From Peristeroidobacter soli (GTDB lineage: Bacteria; Pseudomonadota; Gammaproteobacteria; Steroidobacterales; Steroidobacteraceae), in contig NZ_RYEV01000009.1 in the NCBI RefSeq assembly GCF_004138485.1, positions 124,001-188,000 on the forward strand: a stretch of 64,000 nt of DNA, given 5' to 3'. The translations under genes and the position numbers were made by a program. Numbering within the stretch: the first letter of the stretch is position 1; the number at the start of each line of letters is the position of its first letter. Of this stretch, positions 33,336-42,319 are shown one piece after another. Under the pieces are notes generated by a model, which did not search any database, had not been told where the DNA came from, and was given only the letters and a program-made list of their open reading frames with translations.

Positions 33336-34640
33336 ATGAACGGGGATACGACGATGACCGCCGCCGAAGCCTCGCCTGAGGCAGAAGCGCCAGGCTTGCG
33401 AGCCCACGCGGCGCTGATCGTCCTGGGCCTGGTGAACATGTTCAACTACATGGACCGCACCGTTTTCTCGGTGCTGCTGGAATCCATCAAGAGCGAGCTG
33501 CTGCTGTCGGATGCGCAGATGGGAATTCTCGGCGGGCTGGCCTACGCGGCCTTCTATGCCATCTTCGGCTTGACCGTCGGCTGGATGGCCGATCGCTATC
33601 ACCGTGTCAGGATCATCTCGACCTGCCTTGCGGTCTGGAGCCTGGCTTCGATCTTCTGCGGCCTGGCGCGATCGTTTCTGCAGCTGTTCTTTGCTCGACT
33701 CAGCCTGGGCGCGGGAGAAGCCGGCTGTATTCCCTCAGCGCATTCCATCATCGGCGATTGCTTTCCGCCCCAACGGCGTGCGCTCGCCATCTCGGTATTC
33801 ACCGGCATCGGCTTGATCGGCACTCTCATCGGCCTGACCGCCTCGGGCGTGCTGCTGGAACGGGTCGGCTGGCGCAATGTATTCATCCTCTTCGGCCTGC
33901 CCGGACTGGCGCTCGCATTGCTGCTGCCACTGCTGCTCAAAGAGCCGGTACGCGGCAGATTCGAGCGCACCGGCTTGCCGACCCGATCGCCGCCGTTGAT
34001 CCAGGCCATCCGAAGTGTGTTGGCCGTTCGCACCGCGCGCCGCCTCCTGATCGCGACCACCCTCTATTACTGCATCTTCGGCGCCTGGGTATGGGTTCCG
34101 ACCTATTACCTGCGCGCCTACGACATCAGCGCCGCGCAGTTCAGCACGCTCGGCGGCTTGTGCCTGGGCATCGGCTCCATCGTCGGCATCATCGTCGGGG
34201 GCATTCTGGTCAATGCGCTGATCGGTCGTAATCGACTCTGGGAATTCTGGTTCCCGGCGCTGACCGCATTGCTCACCGCTCCGCTGTTCCTGCTGGTCTA
34301 CCTCACCGAGAACATCGCCGCTTCCTATGTGTTCCTGTTTCTCGGCGCAACGGCGGTGGGGCTGGGCATGGGACCGAGCCTCGCTTGCATGCATATCGTG
34401 ACGGAACATCGGGTTCGCGCAACGGCAATCGCGTTGGTGGCATTCTTCACGTCCATTTTCGGCTACGGCCTGACGCCCGTCGTGATCGGCCTGCTGAGCG
34501 ACGGCTTTGGCGCCTGGTTCTCCGTCGATGTCGCCACTTCACTGCGCTGGGCGATGCTGTGTCCGCTGCTGCTTTCGATTGCAGCGGCGCTGATGTACTT
34601 CGTCGCGTCCAGGTCCGCGCACCAGGACGAAGTCAATTGA
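33336..34640 (+). CDS. MFS permease
   Basis: About 434 residues with twelve predicted membrane helices. The first helix has the LGLVNMFNYMDRTVFSVLLE pattern common in anion:cation symporter-like and Spns-like families of organic anion transporters. The inter-helix motif GWMADRYHRVRII follows, with CGLARSFLQLFFARLSLGAG in helix 4-5. I chose the ATG at 33336; the frame is open upstream to 33288, but the promoter ends at 33277. It is the inner-membrane partner of the TonB receptor in the same regulon, or else an exporter of a product. Confidence 0.88.
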   Translation: MNGDTTMTAAEASPEAEAPGLRAHAALIVLGLVNMFNYMDRTVFSVLLESIKSELLLSDAQMGILGGLAYAAFYAIFGLTVGWMADRYHRVRIISTCLAVWSLASIFCGLARSFLQLFFARLSLGAGEAGCIPSAHSIIGDCFPPQRRALAISVFTGIGLIGTLIGLTASGVLLERVGWRNVFILFGLPGLALALLLPLLLKEPVRGRFERTGLPTRSPPLIQAIRSVLAVRTARRLLIATTLYYCIFGAWVWVPTYYLRAYDISAAQFSTLGGLCLGIGSIVGIIVGGILVNALIGRNRLWEFWFPALTALLTAPLFLLVYLTENIAASYVFLFLGATAVGLGMGPSLACMHIVTEHRVRATAIALVAFFTSIFGYGLTPVVIGLLSDGFGAWFSVDVATSLRWAMLCPLLLSIAAALMYFVASRSAHQDEVN

Positions 34641-34664
34641 CGGAAGCTGCATTCATCTCCGGCC

Positions 34665-35906
34665 ATGGCGCGGCGTGAGCCATCAGGTACCCATGTGAAC
34701 CAACGAAACTTTGCCAACGGTCCGCTCTCCGATCTTCGCGTGCTGGAGCTCGGCACGCTGCTCGCCGGACCGATCTGTGGACAACTGCTCGGCGACATGG
34801 GCGCCGAGGTGATCAAGATAGAGCCGCCGGGCCAGGGCGACCCGCTGCGTGTGTGGGGGCGCGAGACGGCTGGTGACAAGTCACTGTGGTGGCCGGTCGT
34901 CGCGCGCAACAAGAAATCCATTACGCTCGACATGCGCCAGCCGCAGGGCCAAAGCGTGTTCAAGGATCTGGTACGACAGGCCGATTTCGTGCTGGAGAAT
35001 TTTCGGCCGGGCACGATGGAAAGATGGGGCTGCGGTTACCAGCAGCTGGCGCAAATCAATCCACGCCTGATCATGATCCGCGTTTCCGGCTTCGGCCAGA
35101 CCGGGCCGTACTCGAGCCAGGCCGGCTTCGGCGCAATCGGCGAGGCGATGGGTGGGCTACGATACGTAGTGGGCGATCCAAGCACGCCGCCCTCGCGCAC
35201 GGGCATCAGCATCGGCGATTCGCTCGCAGCTGTTTACGCCTGCCTGGGCGCACTCTCCGCACTTCACTATCGTGAACGGACCGGTCGCGGCCAGATCGTC
35301 GACTCCGCCATCTACGAAGCCGTTCTCGCCATGATGGAATCGTTGGTCACGGAATACGATCAGACCGGTTATATCAGGGAGCGCACCGGTGCGATCCTGC
35401 CGAATGTCGCGCCGTCCAATGTTTATCTCACCATCGACCAACAAATGGTGCTCATCGCCGCCAATCAAGACACTGTCTTCAAGCGTCTCGCCGCAGCGAT
35501 GGGGCGACCGGAACTGGCGCAGGATCCGAGGTATGCAACTCACATCGAGCGCGGCAAACATCAAGAGGAATTGGACGCGCTGGTGAACGAGTGGACCCGC
35601 ACACTGTCACGCACCGAGCTGCTGCAAACGATGCAAACGCATGGCGTGCCGGCCGGACTGATCTATCGCGCCCCCGAGATGCTGGCGGATGCCCATTTCA
35701 AGGCGCGCGAAGCCATCGTGAGCGTGCCGCATCCGGATTTCGGCACGTTGCAGATGCAGAATGTCGCACCGAAATTATCCGCGACACCAGGCCGCATCCG
35801 CAGCCCCTCTCCGGCGCTGGGCGAACACAATCAGGAAATATTTCTGGAACTGCTCGGCATGAGCGCCGAGCGCTTCGACGAACTGCGCACCGCCGGGGTC
35901 ATCTGA
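34665..35906 (+). CDS. Family III (CaiB/BaiF) CoA-transferase, second copy
   Basis: 413 residues from the ATG at 34665; a GTG at 34695 with AGG upstream may be the real start, since homology begins after it. Segments: LRVLELGTLLAGPICGQLL, GAEVIKIEPPGQGDPLRVWG, ENFRPGTMERWG and RVSGFGQTGPYS. At the position of the nucleophilic Asp it has GFGAIGEAMGGL, with Glu, a variant common in one subgroup of the family. It lies 24 bp after the permease and shares its promoter. It ends three bases before the convergent HMG-CoA lyase-like gene, so there is almost no room for a terminator. Confidence 0.9.
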   Translation: MARREPSGTHVNQRNFANGPLSDLRVLELGTLLAGPICGQLLGDMGAEVIKIEPPGQGDPLRVWGRETAGDKSLWWPVVARNKKSITLDMRQPQGQSVFKDLVRQADFVLENFRPGTMERWGCGYQQLAQINPRLIMIRVSGFGQTGPYSSQAGFGAIGEAMGGLRYVVGDPSTPPSRTGISIGDSLAAVYACLGALSALHYRERTGRGQIVDSAIYEAVLAMMESLVTEYDQTGYIRERTGAILPNVAPSNVYLTIDQQMVLIAANQDTVFKRLAAAMGRPELAQDPRYATHIERGKHQEELDALVNEWTRTLSRTELLQTMQTHGVPAGLIYRAPEMLADAHFKAREAIVSVPHPDFGTLQMQNVAPKLSATPGRIRSPSPALGEHNQEIFLELLGMSAERFDELRTAGVI

Positions 35907-35909
35907 GGC

Positions 35910-36833
35910 TCACTGCGCCGCCGGGACGCAAACCTGTGAGGCTCGCGGAAAGCCGCCGGTCTTTACCAGCATGCCGGGCACCGCTCGGCCGAGCTGTTGT
36001 TGCAGCCATTGACTCGTCTCGATGAGCGCATCGAGACGCAGGCCGGTGTCGATGCCGCTGCGATCGAGCATATAAAGGAGATCTTCCGTCGGAATATTGC
36101 CGGTGGCAGCCGGCGCGAAGGGACAGCCGCCGATGCCGCCCGCGCTCGCGTCGAGCGCGTCGACACCCGCTTCTACTGCCGCATAGGCATTGGCGATGCC
36201 CGTGTTGCGCGTGTTGTGAAAGTGACAACGCAGACGCATGCCCGGCACCACTTCACGCACCCGCGCGATCATCTCGCGCACTTGCGCCGGCACGCCCACG
36301 CCAATGGTATCGGCAAGCGCGATTTCGTACGGGCCACCTGCGGCGACCTGTCTCACAACATCGAGAACGCGTTCGATGGGCACTTCACCTTCGTACGGAC
36401 AACCGAAAGCGGCAGACACCGTCACCTGAGGACGCACACCCACGGCACGCGCAGCCTCGGATATCTCCAGCCAGGCATCGATGGATTGCTGAGTGCTCAT
36501 GCCCTGATTGCGACGATTGAAAGTATCGCTCGCGATCACAGCCATGCCGATTTCGTTACAACCGGCGGCGACGGCGCGCTCGAATCCGCGACGATTGAGC
36601 ACGAGCCCTACGTAATAAACACCTGCGGTTCGCCGCAGGCCAGCCAGCACCGCCTCTGCGTCGGCCATCTGCGGCACGCGCTTCGGATGCACGAAGCTCG
36701 TGACCTCGACCCTTCGCACGCCCGCATCGATGAGCCGCTCGATGAACTGAATCTTGATGTCGGTCGCGAGCATGCTCGACTCGCTCTGCAACCCATCGCG
36801 CGGTCCCACTTCGACGATTTCTATTCTCGGCAT
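35910..36833 (-). CDS. Hydroxymethylglutaryl-CoA lyase-like aldolase
   Basis: 307 residues from the ATG at 36833. The DRE-TIM signature parts are present: IVEVGPRDGLQSE, VRRVEVTSFVHPKRVPQMAD, the metal-binding HxH in LRCHFHNTRNTG and the catalytic Cys in AGGIGGCPFAPAATGN. It cleaves 3-hydroxy-3-methylglutaryl-CoA or an analogue into acetyl-CoA and a keto acid. That would be a good terminal step for a branched acyl-CoA made by the neighbouring genes. It is on the opposite strand, and I find no TTRCGG-N17-CTCTTTA element before it, so its control may differ. Confidence 0.9.
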   Translation of the reverse strand: MPRIEIVEVGPRDGLQSESSMLATDIKIQFIERLIDAGVRRVEVTSFVHPKRVPQMADAEAVLAGLRRTAGVYYVGLVLNRRGFERAVAAGCNEIGMAVIASDTFNRRNQGMSTQQSIDAWLEISEAARAVGVRPQVTVSAAFGCPYEGEVPIERVLDVVRQVAAGGPYEIALADTIGVGVPAQVREMIARVREVVPGMRLRCHFHNTRNTGIANAYAAVEAGVDALDASAGGIGGCPFAPAATGNIPTEDLLYMLDRSGIDTGLRLDALIETSQWLQQQLGRAVPGMLVKTGGFPRASQVCVPAAQ

Positions 36834-36900
36834 GCCCGCATGTATCCTCTGGTAACTCGCGCTTGCGTTGTACGAGCAACGCGGACTTCATTGTATCTTA

Positions 36901-37023
36901 TTACGAAATGCGCTTCAGGGTTTCATCGAAGACCTTCAGATCCTGACAGGCCAAGTCGCTGACGCGCTCACTGTCGGCACACAAAGTGCGTAGCTGCCAC
37001 CCGGCCTCGCTCAACTCGAGCAT
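36901..37023 (-). CDS. Short hypothetical reading frame, 40 aa
   Basis: ATG at 37023, TAA at 36901. The product, beginning MLELSEAGWQLRTLCADSER and ending DETLKRIS, is hydrophilic and helical. It lies between the HMG-CoA lyase-like gene and a SnoaL-like remnant. It may be a small gene or the tail of a broken one. No ribosome site is convincing. Confidence 0.3.
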   Translation of the reverse strand: MLELSEAGWQLRTLCADSERVSDLACQDLKVFDETLKRIS

Positions 37024-37038
37024 GCGCGGCGTTTTGGA

Positions 37039-37230
37039 TCAGTTCGATTGCAACTGAGCCAGGACCGACCCTAGCGAATTGATACCCCAATGTTCGACAT
37101 AGCGACCGTCTCGAACCCGAACGATGTGCGGGCCACTAACGCGCTTGCTTCTTTCTAACATCTGCGCCTTCCAGACGTGTGGAACGGTCGAGGGATCGTG
37201 GATCTCGATCGGACCGGCAGACCACGCCAT
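37039..37230 (-). pseudogene. SnoaL-like / ester cyclase C-terminal remnant
   Basis: 63 codons. The run SGPHIVRVRDGRYVEHWGIN followed by SLGSVLAQLQ is the typical last strand and C-terminus of SnoaL-like cyclase-fold proteins (normally about 130 residues). The upstream half of the domain is absent: the frame opens at 37230 and the DNA beyond does not continue the fold. I read it as the 3' end of a deleted gene. Confidence 0.55.
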
Positions 37231-37321
37231 CCTCGCTAGCCACTGCGTGCGCGGAATTCAGTAGAATTAGGGGGCTTGCCCCGTCAGCCACCAACGCGCT
37301 CGAACGAACCGTATCTGCAAT

Positions 37322-39253
37322 ATGACCTTCAGTCGACCGAAGTGTCTTTCCGCCTCGCTACTCGCCGCAGCCTGTGCGATCGGCGCCTTAGCCGCTATGT
37401 CGGTCCAAGCGCAGTCCGTGAAACAGCCGGTCCAAGTTCTAAACTCCTTGCCGGTGCCAGCGCCGGTCGATCATGAGTTCGCCGGTGTCATCGAAGTGAA
37501 TGTCGAGGCGACTGACGTGGCACGAAAGCTGTTCGTCGTTCGTGAAGTCGTGCCCGCTCAACAGGCAGGCTCGATGACACTGCTTTACCCCCGCTGGGAA
37601 GCCGCGAGCCACGGCCCGAGCTTGACGGTCACCGATCTCGCCGGCCTGGCCGTGGAACTCGACGGACGGCCATTGTCATGGCGCCGCGACCCGATCGAGC
37701 CGCATGCCTTCCATCTCGACATCCCACAGGGCGCACGGACAATCGAACTGCGCTATCAGATCGTCGCTGCCGAAGAAACAATGTCACCGGACATGATCGT
37801 CGTGCACTGGCAGCGGCTCATTCTCTATCCGGCGGGATGGTATGCACGAAATCTTCCGATTGCGGCCACCATCACGCTGCCCGCCGGTCTGCAGCCCGTC
37901 ACGGCGCTGGATGTCATACCGACACAGCGAGGCGCAGTATCTCTTGCCACCGTGTCGCTCGAAACCTTGCTCGACTCACCCGTCTATGCGGCCCGCTATC
38001 TAACGCGGATTCCCCTTTCCTCGGCCCCCAAGGCGCGAGCGACGCTCGCTCTAATGGCAAGCCGCGCGGACGATCTGGCCGTGGCGCCCGAGCGGATCGA
38101 CTCGTTTCGGCGAATGATCGCCCAAACTTCTGCGGTGTTCGGACCTGCTCCCTTCCGGCGCTACGAATTCCTTGCAAGCATGAGCGATGACGCCTCCTCA
38201 GGTGGGACGGAGCATCGCAACTCCAGTGAGATCTCGCTGCCCTCGAACTACTTTCGCAACTGGGATGCCCAGCTCAACAACCGCGACATCATCGCCCATG
38301 AGTTCGTGCATGCGTGGAATGGTCTCTATCGCATCCCCGCCGACCTTTGGGCGCCCACGCCGAATGTGCCCCAGGGCGGCGGCCTGCTATGGGCCTATGA
38401 GGGGCAGACCGAATTCTGGGGGCGCGTCTTGGCGGCGCGCGCCGGCCTGCGCAGTCCTCAGGAGACCCTTGACCAACTGGCGCTCGACGCCGCAGCAATC
38501 GCAAACCGACCCGGCCGCGCGTGGCGAAGCTTGTCCGACGACGTAAACTATCCCTCGTTCATGCTTCGCAAGCCCGTGCCATGGCCGGACTGGCAGCGTC
38601 GAAAGGATTATTATCATGAAGGCGTCATGCTGTGGCTCGCGGTCGACTCGCTCCTCCGGGAGCGCAGCGCTGGGCATAAGGGCATCGATGACTTTGCCGG
38701 GCTGTTCTTCGCGGGTGCCTCCGCAGAAGCGCCATCGCAAACATATATTTTCGAGGAGCTGTGTGCCGCGCTGAATACCGTCGTGCCTCACGATTGGGAA
38801 ACCGAGCTGCGCCGATGGGTCAATGGCCATCAGGAAGTCGATACAACCGCCGGGCTGGAGCGACACGGCTGGCGGCTCGTCTACACCGAGACCCCAACGA
38901 CCGCTTTCCGGCAGAACGAAGACGAGCAAGGCGGCGTGGATCTCTTCTATTCCATCGGTTTGAAGGCGACCAACGGCGGCGTGGTGAGCGCAGTCGCCTG
39001 GGAGAGCCCAGCGTTCAACGCAAGTCTCGCGCCGCGCGCGAAGATTGTCGCCGTGCAGGGCCAACCCTTCAGCAAGGAGCGCCTGGTGGAGGCAGTACGC
39101 GCTGCTCAACAATCTCCGGTTCAACTGACGATCGAGCAGGACGGTCGCCGCGCGGAGCGAACCATCGCCTATACAGGAACGCTGCGTTATCCACGCCTCG
39201 TGCGAATTCCAAGCAAACCGGATACGCTGACCGAGCTACTGTTGCCTCGATAG
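37322..39253 (+). CDS. M61-family metallopeptidase (glycyl aminopeptidase type) with PDZ domain, secreted
   Basis: 643 residues. MTFSRPKCLSASLLAAACAI begins a Sec signal peptide ending near VQAQ. The N-terminal beta domain covers about 45-230. The thermolysin-like catalytic part holds HEFVH in DIIAHEFVHAWNG near residue 330 and the third zinc ligand Glu in LLWAYEGQTEFWG about 35 residues on. The last 110 residues form a PDZ domain (GLKATNGGVVSAVAWESPAF). M61 enzymes are periplasmic or extracellular aminopeptidases. It stands alone between remnant genes. Confidence 0.88.
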   Translation: MTFSRPKCLSASLLAAACAIGALAAMSVQAQSVKQPVQVLNSLPVPAPVDHEFAGVIEVNVEATDVARKLFVVREVVPAQQAGSMTLLYPRWEAASHGPSLTVTDLAGLAVELDGRPLSWRRDPIEPHAFHLDIPQGARTIELRYQIVAAEETMSPDMIVVHWQRLILYPAGWYARNLPIAATITLPAGLQPVTALDVIPTQRGAVSLATVSLETLLDSPVYAARYLTRIPLSSAPKARATLALMASRADDLAVAPERIDSFRRMIAQTSAVFGPAPFRRYEFLASMSDDASSGGTEHRNSSEISLPSNYFRNWDAQLNNRDIIAHEFVHAWNGLYRIPADLWAPTPNVPQGGGLLWAYEGQTEFWGRVLAARAGLRSPQETLDQLALDAAAIANRPGRAWRSLSDDVNYPSFMLRKPVPWPDWQRRKDYYHEGVMLWLAVDSLLRERSAGHKGIDDFAGLFFAGASAEAPSQTYIFEELCAALNTVVPHDWETELRRWVNGHQEVDTTAGLERHGWRLVYTETPTTAFRQNEDEQGGVDLFYSIGLKATNGGVVSAVAWESPAFNASLAPRAKIVAVQGQPFSKERLVEAVRAAQQSPVQLTIEQDGRRAERTIAYTGTLRYPRLVRIPSKPDTLTELLLPR

Positions 39254-39325
39254 GCGTACTCGGAATTCGAGTGCCCCCGGCCATCGGGGCGCGGGTCGGA
39301 CCCGTAGTGTCTGAAAATTCCGTCG

Positions 39326-39486
39326 TCAGGCCGCTTCTCGATGATAGAAGTTGAGCATTCCACCGAGTCTCTCCCGGCGCTCTACCCGACCAACTAGATT
39401 GATAGGGCCATCAGAACGCTTCAGCAAGCGATTCTGCAGCCCCTGGTGATTGCGCTCTTCGTGATAATGCGCCACATAGTGCGTCA
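39326..39486 (-). pseudogene. Transposase 3' remnant (DDE integrase-core type)
   Basis: Reading leftward, the frame gives ALTHYVAHYHEERNHQGLQN, then RRERLGGMLNFYHREAA and a TGA at 39326. This is the C-terminal end of a DDE integrase-core transposase (the YHxERxHQGL and ERLGGxLxYYxRxAA motifs). Everything upstream of it is gone, and the sequence joins directly to an AraC-type regulator remnant on the other strand. Presumably it is the scar of an insertion-sequence deletion. Confidence 0.7.
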
Positions 39487-39684
39487 GCGCGCGTCAGGTA
39501 TCTCATCCTGGAGAGCCTCGCCAGTAAGGAATGCACCAACGAGCAGATCGCAGCGAGACTCTGCCTGCATCCGCGCATGCTGCAGCGAAGGCTTCGCGCG
39601 GAACACACCTCGTTTGATCTCATAAGAGACGAGGTTCGACGCGAAGTCGCATTGCGCTATATCAAGGCCGCAACATGCCGTTGA
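39487..39684 (+). pseudogene. AraC-family regulator, C-terminal DNA-binding remnant
   Basis: The plus-strand frame reads VRYLILESLASK, then EQIAARLCLHPRMLQRRLRA and TSFDLIRDEVRREVALRYI up to a TGA at 39684. This is the second half of an AraC/XylS-type helix-turn-helix domain (subgroup with LQRRLxxEGTSF). The sensor domain and first helix-turn-helix part are missing: the frame starts at the junction with the transposase remnant, with no start codon. It is a truncated regulator, probably inactive. Confidence 0.7.
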
Positions 39685-39806
39685 AGCGCGTCGACAGCTG
39701 CGGCGCAGACAGTCAGCCGAGCTCGCACCTCCGCCTTGTTAGTTGCGCTTCCCACCAGGGCTTGCAGACGTCTAGGAACGAAACAGCAAAGATCGCCATG
39801 TGTCCG

Positions 39807-40832
39807 TCAGGCGATGGCCTCGGCGACGAGCCGGTCTGACATCTTATGGTTGAACCAATTCGGGTAGACTGGCGCGAGTGCGGTAGCTGAGTCGAGGCTG
39901 GCCACCTCCTCCGCGGTTAGCTTTACTGCTATGGCGCCCAAATTGTCCTTCAATTGATCCGGCTTCGCAGCCCCTAGAATCACACTCGTCACAGCGTCCT
40001 TCGCGAGCAGCCAGGCGAGTGCGACCTGCACGACCGTGCTCCCATGGCTGCGTGCGATGATTCGCATCTGATCCAACACTGCCAAGCCATGCTCCCTGTC
40101 AAAGGGCAGCAAATCGAATCCAGGGTTGCGCTTACTCGGATCGCTGAGACTCTCGCGAGTGTACTTGCCACTAAGAAATCCAGAAGATAGTGGACTCCAC
40201 ACCGTGAGCCCCAATCCGTACATTCGCATCATCGGGAGCACTTCCCGCTCCACATCCCTGCCTAGCAGTGAGTAGTGCATCTGCCCATGTGTGAATGGCG
40301 CGAGGCCGTTTGCCTTTTGGCATTCAAGGGCTGCTGCGGCCTTCCAAGCGGGCCAGTTGGAAAATCCGAGATAGCGCACCTTGCCAGCGCGTACCAGCGA
40401 ATCAAGGGCGCTGAGTGTCTCTTCCATCGGGGTATGCGGGTCTTCCTTGTGCGCGATGTAGACATCGATCCAGTCGGTCCCCAAGCGGCGCAGGCTCTGC
40501 TCCGCTGCATCGAGGATGTGCCGACGGGACAGTCCTGCCTGGGTCAGCGGCGTGCCAGTGCGAAAGCCGACCTTTGTAGCGATCACAACTTGCTGACGGC
40601 GCCCCTTCAACGCGGCACCAAGTAGTCTCTCGGATTCGCCGTCGGCATAAATGTCCGCTGTATCGAACAGGGTGACGCCGGCATCGACAGCCATGGCTAC
40701 CAGGTCCTCCGCGACCTGAGCACCCGCTTTAGCCAATGCACCTACATCTTTGGCGCCTGCTGTGAACGTCATCGTTCCAAACGCGAGGCGGGAAACCAAC
40801 AGGCCAGTGGAGCCAAGAAACTGGTGCTGCAT
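39807..40832 (-). CDS. Aldo/keto reductase
   Basis: 341 residues. It opens MQHQFLGSTGLLVSRLAFGT as usual for the AKR superfamily. The catalytic set is present: Asp and Tyr in FDTADIYADGESERLLG, Lys in VVIATKVGF and His in VYIAHKEDPHTPMEETL. The C-terminal NADPH-binding part is VILGAAKPDQLKDNLGA. It reduces aldehydes or ketones with NADPH in the cytoplasm; the substrate is open. It is followed by the DJ-1/PfpI gene upstream on the same strand with a 98 bp gap. Confidence 0.92.
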   Translation of the reverse strand: MQHQFLGSTGLLVSRLAFGTMTFTAGAKDVGALAKAGAQVAEDLVAMAVDAGVTLFDTADIYADGESERLLGAALKGRRQQVVIATKVGFRTGTPLTQAGLSRRHILDAAEQSLRRLGTDWIDVYIAHKEDPHTPMEETLSALDSLVRAGKVRYLGFSNWPAWKAAAALECQKANGLAPFTHGQMHYSLLGRDVEREVLPMMRMYGLGLTVWSPLSSGFLSGKYTRESLSDPSKRNPGFDLLPFDREHGLAVLDQMRIIARSHGSTVVQVALAWLLAKDAVTSVILGAAKPDQLKDNLGAIAVKLTAEEVASLDSATALAPVYPNWFNHKMSDRLVAEAIA

Positions 40833-40930
40833 GAGTGCGGTTCCTTCAAGACATGATGTTCTCTGGCTGACACGCCGCCGTGCGAACCGCGGATCTCGCG
40901 GCTCGCACTGTGTTGGGTTCCAGCGAAGCC

Positions 40931-41605
40931 TTAGACTGTCTTCTTGAGCGCTGCGGCCAGTTCCTTGCCCAGCGGCCCGGCGGACGCGGGGTTCTGGCCG
41001 GTGATGAGACGTCCGTCCACCACCACATGCGGCTGCCAGTTTGCCGCGGAGGAATACTCGGCGCCCTCCGCTCTCAGCGCGTCTTCCAGCTCATAGGGAA
41101 CGTCTTCGCGAGCGTAGTCATACTCTTCTTTCTTGGAGAACGACGTGAGCTTCTTGCCGCGCACGAACGGCACGCCGTTACCGAGATCCACGCCTAGCAA
41201 TGAGCAGGGACCATGACACACGGCAGACACGATCTTGCCGGTGCTCCACGCACGCACGACTGCATTCTGCACCTCGGCGTTACGTGCGATGTCGACCATG
41301 GGTCCGAGGCCTCCGGGAATCAGGATGGCGTCGTAATCGGCGGCGTCCACCTCGCATAGCTTGCGGCTGCGGTTCAAGCGGCGGAATGCCTTGCTTCCCA
41401 GAAACTCTTTCTGCGCCGGATCCTTCTCGTCATAGGCATCGTACGGAGTCCATCCTCCGGAGGGCGATGCAAACTCCACGGCGATACCCGCCTTGTCGAG
41501 TGCTTCGAACGGATGAGCGACCTCGGCGAAAAAGAAGCCGGTCTTGCGACTGTGGGGCCCGATCACGGGCGCGTTGGTGACGATGAACAGGACATGCTGG
41601 GTCAC
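40931..41605 (-). CDS. DJ-1/PfpI-family protein (class I glutamine amidotransferase-like, Hsp31 type)
   Basis: 224 residues from a GTG at 41605. The nucleophile elbow AVCHGPCSLLGV holds the Cys, and AILIPGGLGPMVDIA carries the upstream family motif. The length and the TGFFFAEVAHPFEAL segment match the Hsp31-like branch, whose members are glyoxalase III, chaperones or stress proteins. With the aldo/keto reductase beside it, a role in carbonyl stress is plausible. Confidence 0.88.
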   Translation of the reverse strand: MTQHVLFIVTNAPVIGPHSRKTGFFFAEVAHPFEALDKAGIAVEFASPSGGWTPYDAYDEKDPAQKEFLGSKAFRRLNRSRKLCEVDAADYDAILIPGGLGPMVDIARNAEVQNAVVRAWSTGKIVSAVCHGPCSLLGVDLGNGVPFVRGKKLTSFSKKEEYDYAREDVPYELEDALRAEGAEYSSAANWQPHVVVDGRLITGQNPASAGPLGKELAAALKKTV

Positions 41606-41834
41606 GGTGATGCTCCTTCGTTGTGTATCGAGACGGTCAGGAGGCAGCGAAGCGCGAACGGTGTTCGTGAAACGCCGCCTCTGGAGTTCGCTGTGGCATC
41701 AAGATTAGGAGCGTTCCGGCCGTGTCGAAATTATATAAATCGTTTACGCAGGAGTAACACATCCCGATGATTCTCTACGCGCGCACGGCGCGTTACGGTT
41801 CTGCAAAACACCTTCCATGACATGAGGAATGCAG

Positions 41835-42311
41835 ATGACCGACACCGCCACCTTGCCCGCTCCGCTTCAATCCATTCGCTGCAATCATTTGTTGGTGCTG
41901 GAGCTGGACATCAAAGCCGTGCAGCGGATCGGCACGGATACCCTTGTTGGAGTGGTTGGCGGCGGACGTTTCGAAGGAGCGCGCCTGCGAGGTCGCGTGC
42001 TCGACGGCGGCAGTGACTGGCAACGAGTAATGCCGGACGGCACCGTTCTGCTCGACTGCCGCATCGTTCTGGAAACAGCCGAGGGCGAGTTGATTGCGAT
42101 GACCTATCAGGGAGTGCGCTCCGGTCCCGCTGAGGTCATGGCTCGCCTCGCACGGGGTGCGGAGGTACGCGCCGACGAGTACTACCTGCGAATCGCACCG
42201 CTGTTTCGTACCCAATCACCAAGTCATGTGTGGCTCAACGAGATCGTGGCGGTCGGAGCCGGGCAGCGTCTGCCGACTGGCCCGATCTATAACGTCTTCG
42301 AAGTGCTCTGA
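41835..42311 (+). CDS. DUF3237-domain protein, first copy
   Basis: About 158 residues from the ATG at 41835, with GAGGA six bases upstream. It shows the DUF3237 pattern: FEGARLRGRVLDGGSDWQRV, then GTVLLDCRIVLETAEGELIA, YYLRIAPLFRT and WLNEIVAVGAGQRLPTGPIY. The family forms a small beta-barrel of unknown biochemical role, often next to catabolic oxidoreductases. A second, diverged copy is at 62553-63044. Monocistronic here. Confidence 0.82.
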   Translation: MTDTATLPAPLQSIRCNHLLVLELDIKAVQRIGTDTLVGVVGGGRFEGARLRGRVLDGGSDWQRVMPDGTVLLDCRIVLETAEGELIAMTYQGVRSGPAEVMARLARGAEVRADEYYLRIAPLFRTQSPSHVWLNEIVAVGAGQRLPTGPIYNVFEVL

Positions 42312-42319
42312 TGCCGGCA

